The notes under the pieces were generated by a model that saw nothing but the letters and a program-made list of their open reading frames with translations, ran no database searches and had not been told where the DNA came from. Below are positions 41,060 to 47,064 of a stretch of DNA of 47,064 bases, piece by piece. Position 1 is the stretch's first letter. Every line of letters begins with the position of its first letter. This DNA is from CAZMNF01 sp964567595 (GTDB lineage Bacteria; Bipolaricaulota; Bipolaricaulia; RBG-16-55-9), in NCBI GenBank assembly GCA_964567595.1, contig CAZMNF010000011.1, forward strand, positions 1 through 47,064, given 5' to 3'. The translations under genes and the position numbers were made by a program.

Positions 41060-41893
41060 ATGGATCACCGGGCTAAGCGCATCGGATACGAACTCTGGCG
41101 GGTTGTCTCCGTCGCGGTCATTCTGTTTGGGCTGGGCTGGCTGGCCTACGGCGGATTGGCGGAGAGCTACGACTTCCAATGGGCAGAAGCGCTCGACTTT
41201 CTGCCTTACTTCTTCTGGAACGGATTGACGATGACGCTGGTCATCGCGCTGATCGGCGGCGTCGGCGCGACCGCGATCGGGCTCGTCCTCGCCCTCGGTC
41301 GGCTCGCCCCGTGGGGCCCGGTGCGCGATCTCGCCGGGTTGTACGTCCACGGGCTGCGCAACATTCCCTTTGTCGTGGTCATGTTCATCTTCTTTTTCGG
41401 GCTGCGCGAGGGCGTCATGCTCGACGAGGTCGCCGTCATGGGATACGAGCTCTCCGGGCCCTTCGTTTGGGGCGTGATGGCGCTGGCGGTCTACTACTCC
41501 AGCTACATGGCCGAGATCATCCGCAGCGGCATCCAGTCCGTTCCGATCGAGCAGACCGAATCGGCCCGCTCGCTCGGCATGACGTACCTCCAGACAATGC
41601 ACAAAGTCATCTTGCCGCAAGCCCTCAAAGTGATCGTTCCGCCGAGCACCAGCGTCCTGATCGGCATGATCAAGGATTCCGCGTTGCTGTCCATCATCGG
41701 CGTGGCCGAGCTGACCCGCGCCGCCATCGACATGGCCGATCCCTTGATCCGCCCCTACACCTTCGAGTTCTACATCATGTTGGCCGGGTTCTACCTGGCG
41801 ATCGTCGTCCCGCTCAGCTTCGCCTCGCAATGGCTGGAAGGGCGCTTGGGAAGCGCGACGGGCTTGGGGGAGGAGGCCGCCCGTGGCGTCTAG
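41060..41893 (+). CDS. polar amino-acid ABC permease, HisQ/HisM type (1)
   Basis: The 277-residue inner-membrane subunit has an N-terminal helix (VSVAVILFGLGWLAYGG) and a periplasmic part, then the family core beginning FWNGLTMTLVIALIGGV. The segment GLRNIPFVVVMFIFFFGL follows, and the ATPase-contact EAA loop is ESARSLGMTYLQTMHKVILPQALK. It should pair with the next permease as a heterodimer. The ATG at 41060 has a poor ribosome site. It lies 101 nt after the binding-protein stop, separated by the hairpin, and overlaps the second permease by 11 nt. Confidence 0.92.
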   Translation: MDHRAKRIGYELWRVVSVAVILFGLGWLAYGGLAESYDFQWAEALDFLPYFFWNGLTMTLVIALIGGVGATAIGLVLALGRLAPWGPVRDLAGLYVHGLRNIPFVVVMFIFFFGLREGVMLDEVAVMGYELSGPFVWGVMALAVYYSSYMAEIIRSGIQSVPIEQTESARSLGMTYLQTMHKVILPQALKVIVPPSTSVLIGMIKDSALLSIIGVAELTRAAIDMADPLIRPYTFEFYIMLAGFYLAIVVPLSFASQWLEGRLGSATGLGEEAARGV

Positions 41894-42701
41894 CGCGCCC
41901 GCTCGCCCGTCGCGGCTTGCCAGCGTCGCCCGCAACCTCGGACGCGGGATCCTGGTCGTCAGCCTGCTGGCGCTGTTTTTGGGCTTCATCTATTGGCAAC
42001 TGAACCAGACGTATCGCTTCCACTGGGTCATTCCGCTGGGGTTTCTGTCCGAGTTCAATCGGGCGCTGCTCGTGACCGCCCAGGTCTCGGTGGTCGCCGG
42101 CATTCTGGCGCTCGTCCTCGGGACGTTCGTCGCGATCGCCCGGCTGGCGCCCATCGTCCAGCTCCGTGACCTCGGCGCCCTCTACGTGCACACGTTTCGC
42201 AACATTCCCTTCTTCGTCTTTGTGCTGTTGGCGTACTTCGGCCTGGGCCGAGCGATCGACATCGGCCCGCTGACCGAGGCACTGGGCATATCGATCGATC
42301 AACGGGTGTTCTGGGGCATGATGGCCCTGGCGATCTTCGAGGGCGCGTTCATCGCCGAGGTCATCCGCGCCGGCATCGTGGCGGTGCCGACGACGCAGGT
42401 CGAGTCGGCCCGCTCGTTGGGCATGAGCTACGCCCAAACGATGCGACATGTCGTCCTGCCCCAAGCGATGCGCAACATCGTGCCGGCGCTGACGAACGAG
42501 CTGATCGCGCTCGTCAAGGAGTCGTCGCTGTTGTTCTACATTTCCGTCGCGGAACTGACGTTGACCGCGCGCCGGCTCGCCTCCCACGAGGGGGCCACGT
42601 TCGAGTTCTACACGATCCTGGCCGGGTATTATCTGCTCATTACCGTGCCGATCGCGTACGCCTCGCATCGGCTTGAAAAGAGGATGGCGGCCCATGATTG
42701 A
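41883..42701 (+). CDS. polar amino-acid ABC permease, HisQ/HisM type (2)
   Basis: The 272-residue partner permease has the same layout: an N-terminal helix (LVVSLLALFLGFIYW), a core beginning FNRALLVTAQVSVVAGI, the segment TFRNIPFFVFVLLAYFGL and the EAA loop ESARSLGMSYAQTMRHVVLPQAMR, nearly identical to that of permease 1. The GTG start at 41883 follows GGGAGGAGG (41868-41876). It overlaps the first permease by 11 nt and the ATPase gene by 8 nt, indicating tight translational coupling. Confidence 0.93.
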   Translation: MASSAPARPSRLASVARNLGRGILVVSLLALFLGFIYWQLNQTYRFHWVIPLGFLSEFNRALLVTAQVSVVAGILALVLGTFVAIARLAPIVQLRDLGALYVHTFRNIPFFVFVLLAYFGLGRAIDIGPLTEALGISIDQRVFWGMMALAIFEGAFIAEVIRAGIVAVPTTQVESARSLGMSYAQTMRHVVLPQAMRNIVPALTNELIALVKESSLLFYISVAELTLTARRLASHEGATFEFYTILAGYYLLITVPIAYASHRLEKRMAAHD

Positions 42702-43422
42702 GATTCACGAGGTGCACAAGTGGTTCGGCCAGCTCCACGTCCTGCGCGGCGTCACGCTGGAGATCGCTGAGGGCGAGGTCGTCGTGATGGCCGGCGCGAG
42801 CGGCTCGGGCAAGTCGACGCTCCTGCGCTGCATCAACGGCCTGGAAGCGATCCAACAGGGCTCCATCACGGTGAACGGCATCCCGCTCACCGAGCGCGGC
42901 ACCAACCTGAACCGCATCCGCGAGCAGATCGGCATCGTCTTCCAAAACTACAATCTCTTCCCGCACATGAGCGTCCTGGACAACATCACGCTGGCGCCGA
43001 TCAAGGTCAAAAACGAGGCACGCTCGGTCGCCGAAGACCGCGCGAGGAAACTCTTGGAACGCATCGGCATTGCCGAGAAGGCCGATGCGGCTCCGAGCCA
43101 GCTTTCCGGGGGACAGCGCCAGCGCGTGGCGATGGTCCGCGCCTTGGCCATGGATCCCAAGGTGATGCTCTTCGACGAACCGACCAGCGCGCTCGATCCC
43201 GAAATGATCAAGGAAGTGCTTGACTTGATGCGCGAGCTGGCCGAGGAGCAGATGACCATGGTCGTCGTCACCCACGAAATGGGCTTCGCCCGCGAGGTGG
43301 CCGATCGGTTGGCATTTGTGGCCGACGGCGAGATCGTGGAGATCGCGCCCCCCGTCGATTTCTTTGCCAATCCGCAGGACGTGCGCACGCAGCGCTTCAT
43401 TGAGAAGATTCTCGCCGTGTGA
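42694..43422 (+). CDS. polar amino-acid ABC transporter ATPase
   Basis: The 242-residue ATPase is of the GlnQ/HisP type. Walker A GASGSGKST (34-42), Q-loop VFQNYNLFPH (82-91), signature LSGGQRQRV (137-145), Walker B VMLFDEPTSALDPE (157-170) and the switch His in VVVTHEMGFA are all intact. The ATG at 42694 overlaps the end of the second permease. It completes the importer with one binding protein and two permeases. It is the only ABC ATPase in the window; its short amino-acid-type architecture, without the C-terminal CBS domains of ProV/OpuAA, makes it an unlikely engine for the betaine permease. Confidence 0.96.
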   Translation: MIEIHEVHKWFGQLHVLRGVTLEIAEGEVVVMAGASGSGKSTLLRCINGLEAIQQGSITVNGIPLTERGTNLNRIREQIGIVFQNYNLFPHMSVLDNITLAPIKVKNEARSVAEDRARKLLERIGIAEKADAAPSQLSGGQRQRVAMVRALAMDPKVMLFDEPTSALDPEMIKEVLDLMRELAEEQMTMVVVTHEMGFAREVADRLAFVADGEIVEIAPPVDFFANPQDVRTQRFIEKILAV

Positions 43423-43523
43423 GCCCGTTCCTCGATCGGGCCTTGCCGCCGCTGAAACCTCATCGTCGCCTCGTCGGTACGTGGGGACGCGCAGCGACCT
43501 CCTTTGCGCCCCTCCCACCGCAC

Positions 43524-43580
43524 GGGCGACCGTCCCCCTCCCTCGGAGACACGGTCGCCCGCCTCGCCCTTGCCGAGGCG
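43524..43580 (+). terminator. hairpins after the amino-acid ABC operon
   Basis: GGGCGACCGT (43524-43533) pairs perfectly with ACGGTCGCCC (43551-43560) across a 17-nt loop. A second stem CGCCTCG/CGAGGCG (43560-43566 and 43574-43580) abuts it. They lie within the 265-nt gap between the ABC operon and the carboxylase gene, and no T-tract follows. A weak promoter (TTGCGC 43650-43655, TAGACT 43674-43679) may serve the carboxylase. Confidence 0.55.
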
Positions 43581-43687
43581 ATCAACGGGCTCACTCCCGA
43601 CCAGCCTCTGTGTCCGGACGAGAGGCGTTCACGTTCATTTCAGGGTCCTTGCGCGCTTCCGAGGGCGTGGCCTAGACTGCCGGTGCC

Positions 43688-45229
43688 ATGAGCGACGAGC
43701 GCATTCAGGCGTTGAATCAACGCAAGGCCGATGCCCGCATGGGCGGCGGCGAGGACCGGATCGATCGCCAACATGAAAAGGGCAAGCTGACCGCGCGCGA
43801 GCGCCTCGAGGTGCTGTTGGACGAGGGCAGCTTCAACGAGATGGACACCCTCGTGACCCACCGTATCCACGAGTTCGACCTGCCCCACTATGCCGGCGAC
43901 GGCGTCGTGACGGGCTACGGGACGATCCACGGCCGCAAGGTCTACGTCTTCTCCCAGGACTTTACGGTGTTTGGGGGCTCGCTCTCGATGGCCCACGCGG
44001 AGAAGATTTGCAAGATCATGGACCACGCCATGAAAGCCGGCGTGCCGGTCATCGGGCTGAACGACTCCGGCGGCGCGCGCATCCAGGAGGGCGTCGTCAG
44101 CCTCGGTGGCTACGCCGACATCTTCCTGCGCAACACCCTCGCCTCGGGCGTCGTCCCCCAGATATCGGCCATCATGGGCCCGTGCGCGGGCGGCGCCGTC
44201 TATAGTCCAGCGATCACCGACTTCGTCTTCATGGTCCAGGACACGAGCACGATGTACGTGACCGGCCCGAAGGTCGTGCAGACCGTCACCGGCGAGGACG
44301 TCGACCACCAAGCGTTGGGCGGCGCGAGCGCCCACAACGAAAAGAGCGGCGTGGCCCACTTCACGGCGGAAAACGACGTCGCCTGCCTGGAGCAGATCCG
44401 GGAGCTGCTGACCTACGTGCCCCAGAACAACCGCGCCGAGACGCCCCAGATCGCTACGTCAGACCCCCCCGATCGGCGCTCCGAGCGCCTCCAGGGCCTC
44501 ATTCCGGACAGCCCCAACCAGCCCTACGACATGCACGAGGTCATCGTCGAGGTCGTCGACGACGGCGCGTTCATGGAGGTCCATCGGGACTATGCGGGCA
44601 ACATCATCGTCGGCTTCGCGCGCCTGAACGGCCGGTCCGTCGGCATCGTCGCCAACCAGCCCGACGTGCTCGCGGGCGTGTTGGACATCGACTCCTCGGT
44701 CAAAGGGGCGCGCTTTGTCCGCTTCTGCGACGCGTTCAACATCCCCATCGTGACGTTCGTGGACGTGCCCGGCTTCCTGCCCGGGACCGATCAAGAGTGG
44801 CAGGGGATCATCAAGCACGGCGCCAAGCTCCTGTACGCGTTCGCCGAAGCCACCGTCCCCAAGGTGACCGTCATTACCCGCAAGGCGTACGGGGGCGCCT
44901 ACGACGTGATGAGCTCCAAGCACATCCGCGGCGACTTCAACTACGCCTGGCCTACGGCCGAAATTGCCGTCATGGGGCCCAAGGGAGCGGTTGAAATCAT
45001 CTACCGCAAGGAGATCGAACAGGCGGAGGATCCCGATGCCCGCGAGGAGGAGCTCATCCAGCAGTACCGCGAACGCTTCGCCAATCCCTACATCGCCGCC
45101 GAACGGGGCTACCTCGACGACGTCATCGACCCGGCCGACACGCGGCTCACCCTGATCAACTCGCTGGAGATGCTCGCCTCCAAGGGCGACAGCAATCCCT
45201 GGAAGAAGCACGGCAACATTCCGCTCTGA
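43688..45229 (+). CDS. pccB: acyl-CoA (propionyl-CoA) carboxylase carboxyltransferase beta subunit
   Basis: The 513-residue carboxyltransferase moves CO2 from biotin to propionyl-CoA or a related acyl-CoA. Both crotonase-like halves are visible. The N half has DFTVFGGSLSMAHAEKI, GLNDSGGARIQEGV, and the oxyanion loop IMGPCAGGAVYSPAITDF. The C half has VGFARLNGRSVGIVANQP, VDVPGFLPGTDQE, ITRKAYGGAYDVMSSKH, and AVMGPKGAVEIIYRKE. Length is normal. No biotin carboxylase or biotin carrier gene is in this window, so its partner is elsewhere. Acetyl-, propionyl- or branched substrates cannot be told apart by eye; pccB is the commonest family assignment. Confidence 0.92.
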   Translation: MSDERIQALNQRKADARMGGGEDRIDRQHEKGKLTARERLEVLLDEGSFNEMDTLVTHRIHEFDLPHYAGDGVVTGYGTIHGRKVYVFSQDFTVFGGSLSMAHAEKICKIMDHAMKAGVPVIGLNDSGGARIQEGVVSLGGYADIFLRNTLASGVVPQISAIMGPCAGGAVYSPAITDFVFMVQDTSTMYVTGPKVVQTVTGEDVDHQALGGASAHNEKSGVAHFTAENDVACLEQIRELLTYVPQNNRAETPQIATSDPPDRRSERLQGLIPDSPNQPYDMHEVIVEVVDDGAFMEVHRDYAGNIIVGFARLNGRSVGIVANQPDVLAGVLDIDSSVKGARFVRFCDAFNIPIVTFVDVPGFLPGTDQEWQGIIKHGAKLLYAFAEATVPKVTVITRKAYGGAYDVMSSKHIRGDFNYAWPTAEIAVMGPKGAVEIIYRKEIEQAEDPDAREEELIQQYRERFANPYIAAERGYLDDVIDPADTRLTLINSLEMLASKGDSNPWKKHGNIPL

Positions 45230-45285
45230 TTGTCACCACCACCAAATTGTCACAGAGTTGCATTGCGGCCTGAACCGCGGTAAGG

Positions 45286-45319
45286 TTAGCCATAACTGGC
45301 TATAGCCAAACCTGGCTAA
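45286..45319 (+). repeat. two abutting TAGCCA-N4-TGGCTA palindromes before the AAA ATPase gene
   Basis: TAGCCATAACTGGCTA (45287-45302) and TAGCCAAACCTGGCTA (45303-45318) are each perfect 6-bp-arm palindromes and directly adjoin. The junction forms TGGCTATAGCCA, also a perfect palindrome. The array ends 4 nt before the ribosome site AAGGAG (45323-45328) of the ATPase gene. A possible promoter lies just upstream (TTGCAT 45258-45263, 17 nt, TAAGGT 45281-45286), which would place the array at the transcription start. It looks like an operator for two dimers, or a pair of leader hairpins. Confidence 0.75.
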
Positions 45320-45332
45320 TCAAGGAGCTGAC

Positions 45333-46505
45333 ATGGAAGCGCCGTTCAAGGTCGGTGGCTTGGTCGAACCCCCTTACTTTGTAGGGCGAGAGAAGGAGCT
45401 TGACAAATTGGCTCGCGATGTCCGAGGGCTACAACAACACAACCTCATCATCGCACCGCGACGTTACGGCAAATCCACGCTCCTTCATAACTTAAAACAG
45501 CGCGTCGACGATGATGCTGATCTGATCGTCCCATATCTCAATTGCCGCGACATGGCCGGTTACGAAGACTTCTACCAACTGATCACACGTGCTCTCCTCA
45601 CGGAGTATGCCGACAAGCGACAAATCGCTGGCCTGTGGAAACGGTTCCGCGAGGTGTTCTCCGGATCGGTCCGGAATGCCATGCGGAGAATCCAAGAACT
45701 CGGCGGAAGCGTCGGCGAGCTTGGGGACGTGTACGTCCGCTTTCGCGAGGGCGACACGGATGATCACGAGTTGATCCGCCAGACGTTTCAGGCCATTCGC
45801 AATCTGACGGACGAAGCCGATCTGAATATCGTATTCCTTATGGACGAGTTTCAGGAACTGACCCAGCTCAACGGCTTCGTCTTCAACACGTTCAAGAAGG
45901 AACTCGACACGGCATCCCGCGTCCGGTATTTCTTTTCCGGATCATCCGTTGGGCTCCTATCCGACATCTTCCTAAAAGAGGACTCCCCGCTGTATCTCAT
46001 GGTGGCCAAGCATTACATGACCTCGCTTTCACAGGCCGACGTGGCCCAGTTCGTGACCGCCCGCTTGGCTACGGTAGACATCGACGTCGCTCACTCCGCC
46101 GCGAGCGAGGTCTATCGACTCACGGGCGGTATCCCGTTTTACGTCCAGAAACTTGGGCTGCTAGCAACGCAGAACGCGCTATTCGACGAGCAAACCGCCC
46201 TCGACGTCGCGGACATCCGACGCGCGTTCGGCGCCATGTTGGAAGAACTGGATGGGGAGTTCGAGGCCCGCTGGTTTACACGGTTCAGCCCCTTGCAGCG
46301 ACAGATCGTCAAGGCTTTGGCGGAGCTCGGCTCAGCCAGGTCGACCGAGGTCGCGACGCACATCAAATGCAAACCCACAGACATCTCGTCCTCCCTAGCT
46401 CGCCTCCGCGACATGATGATCCTCCAGAAGGCGGAGCCCGCTCGTTATTCGCTCGTTGATCGGGTGTTCTCCGCTTGGCTCGTTAACGATTCGGCCAACC
46501 CATGA
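45333..46505 (+). CDS. AAA-type ATPase with C-terminal winged helix
   Basis: The 390-residue protein belongs to the archaeal-type STAND/AAA ATPase group. It starts with PPYFVGREKELDKLA, then Walker A APRRYGKSTLL (about 41-51), Walker B IVFLMDEFQEL with Asp171-Glu172, a sensor-like strand FFSGSSVGLL (200-209), and an AAA lid helical region (about 230-310). The last 80 residues form a winged helix (PLQRQIVKALAELG, STEVATHIKCKPTDISSSLARLRDMMIL). It is probably a cytosolic ATP-driven regulator or DNA-associated switch. The ATG at 45333 follows AAGGAG. The gene stands behind the palindrome array and is followed 93 nt later by a membrane coiled-coil gene. Function is unknown. Confidence 0.8.
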   Translation: MEAPFKVGGLVEPPYFVGREKELDKLARDVRGLQQHNLIIAPRRYGKSTLLHNLKQRVDDDADLIVPYLNCRDMAGYEDFYQLITRALLTEYADKRQIAGLWKRFREVFSGSVRNAMRRIQELGGSVGELGDVYVRFREGDTDDHELIRQTFQAIRNLTDEADLNIVFLMDEFQELTQLNGFVFNTFKKELDTASRVRYFFSGSSVGLLSDIFLKEDSPLYLMVAKHYMTSLSQADVAQFVTARLATVDIDVAHSAASEVYRLTGGIPFYVQKLGLLATQNALFDEQTALDVADIRRAFGAMLEELDGEFEARWFTRFSPLQRQIVKALAELGSARSTEVATHIKCKPTDISSSLARLRDMMILQKAEPARYSLVDRVFSAWLVNDSANP

Positions 46506-46598
46506 TCGCGCTCGTGCGGAATTTCTGCCCTTCAAGTTATGCCTGTCCCGAGCGTCGCGCGCTGGATGTCATAGCTTGAATCGAAAGGGTGTGATGCG

Positions 46599-47064
46599 TT
46601 GGGTCGAGCCGGTTTCGTCGCGCTCGTCTGTGTTGTCATGGGGCTTAGCGTCTCTGGGATCGCTCAGGAATCGCCAGCGGTTTCTCAAACGCCATCGTCC
46701 CAGCTTAACACCAGAAATGACGATATTTCCCAGACTATGGAGGCACTCCGCACCCTTCTGCAGAGCACCGAGTCCCGTCTGGAGCAGGCCGAGACGCGGC
46801 TGGACGCTCACGATCAGCGCATGGGCCAGTTGCAGAACCGGATGGATGAGATGGAGGAGCGCTTCGAGGATCAAGTCTCCATTCTGAACGAACGCGTCGC
46901 CGACCAGGGGACTCAGATCGACCGAATCGTGACCGCCGGGATCCTAATCGTCGTTGTCCTGCTGACGGCCGTCATCGTCGTCCTGATTTGGCAGACGCGT
47001 CGACTCCAGGCGCTAGAGGCCCTCCGCGATCATGTTGACCGCGGCGTAGAGCAGGACGACGCCG
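46599..47064 (+). CDS. exported coiled-coil membrane protein, 3-prime end beyond window
   Basis: A frame open to the last base encodes at least 155 residues. The TTG at 46599 sits 9 nt after AAAGGG (46584-46589). The product begins with a signal-like hydrophobic stretch (FVALVCVVMGLSVSG, probable cleavage SGIAQ-ES), then a Ser/Gln/Thr linker. A long coiled coil (about 45-105) has repeated RLEQAETRLDAHDQR, QNRMDEMEERFED and LNERVADQG heptads. A membrane helix follows (TAGILIVVVLLTAVIVVLIW, about 110-130), then a basic RR tail. Topology suggests a sensor or spacer anchored with the coiled coil outside. It may work with the adjacent ATPase; that link is inference. Other frames across this stretch have Arg- and Ser-rich sequence and no ribosome site. 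Confidence 0.7.
   Translation, partial: MGRAGFVALVCVVMGLSVSGIAQESPAVSQTPSSQLNTRNDDISQTMEALRTLLQSTESRLEQAETRLDAHDQRMGQLQNRMDEMEERFEDQVSILNERVADQGTQIDRIVTAGILIVVVLLTAVIVVLIWQTRRLQALEALRDHVDRGVEQDDA

Noticed and set aside
45229..45253. Direct repeat ATTGTCAC flanking the end of the carboxylase gene
   Set aside because: Two 8-bp copies 17 bp apart are too short to claim an attachment site or target duplication, and no mobile element lies between them.
46456..46887. 143-codon frame overlapping the end of the AAA ATPase and the next gene
   Set aside because: It is Arg/Ser/Trp-rich and lacks a ribosome site, while another frame in the same stretch encodes a signal peptide, coiled coil and membrane helix behind AAAGGG.

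Overview
The window is about 47 kb of GC-rich bacterial chromosome, densely packed and using ATG, GTG and TTG starts. It mixes core genes (dnaG, a primary sigma factor, guaB, pdxST, miaA, nth, nfo) with catabolic and transport operons. I see no IS, prophage, CRISPR array, rRNA or tRNA. GC content, a sigma factor lacking region 1.1 and the mixture of aromatic, betaine and amino-acid uptake genes would suit an uncultivated heterotroph such as a Chloroflexota (Dehalococcoidia-like) lineage. That placement is inference; no marker here settles it.

Layout. 0.1-5.1 kb: an AAC(3)-family acetyltransferase, an acyl-CoA dehydrogenase (minus), a retropepsin-like protein paired with a RimK-type ATP-grasp ligase, and an MFS transporter (minus). 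5.1-12.8 kb: a LexA-family repressor (minus) that has lost its autocleavage residues stands divergent to a betaine/choline block: Tat-exported substrate-binding protein, a permease made of two fused permease halves, an aldehyde dehydrogenase, an iron-type alcohol dehydrogenase and a LysE-type exporter. No ATPase is encoded in that block. 12.9-18.5 kb: a small lipoprotein converges on two tandem secreted beta-helix (NosD-like) paralogues, one with a C-terminal membrane anchor.

18.8-28.2 kb is a plus-strand housekeeping run: pdxS-pdxT (PLP synthase), a ComF-like protein, an MBL-fold hydrolase, dnaG-rpoD (overlapping by 8 nt), miaA, the NAD(P)HX-repair fusion (nnr), a small unknown ORF and tatD. 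28.2-34.4 kb is one minus-strand operon for 4-hydroxyphenylacetate meta-cleavage: DapA-like aldolase, hpaG-like, hpaE, hpaB, hpaC, hpaD, with stop/start overlaps at two junctions and a recognisable promoter.

34.5-47.06 kb: nfo, a small transaldolase, a site-2-type protease with CBS domains, a small convergent hypothetical gene, nth, guaB with a near-consensus promoter, a complete polar amino-acid ABC importer, an acyl-CoA carboxylase beta subunit, an AAA-type ATPase preceded by two abutting 16-bp palindromes, and a membrane coiled-coil protein running off the window end.

Most unusual points: the LexA variant (cleavage site and catalytic Lys replaced) facing the betaine genes across an operator-like palindrome; the metal-ligand His-to-Gln change in the alcohol dehydrogenase; the fused double permease without ATPase; the DapA-like enzyme inside the hpa operon; perfect 12-13 bp hairpins just after both substrate-binding-protein genes; and the palindrome array in front of the AAA ATPase.
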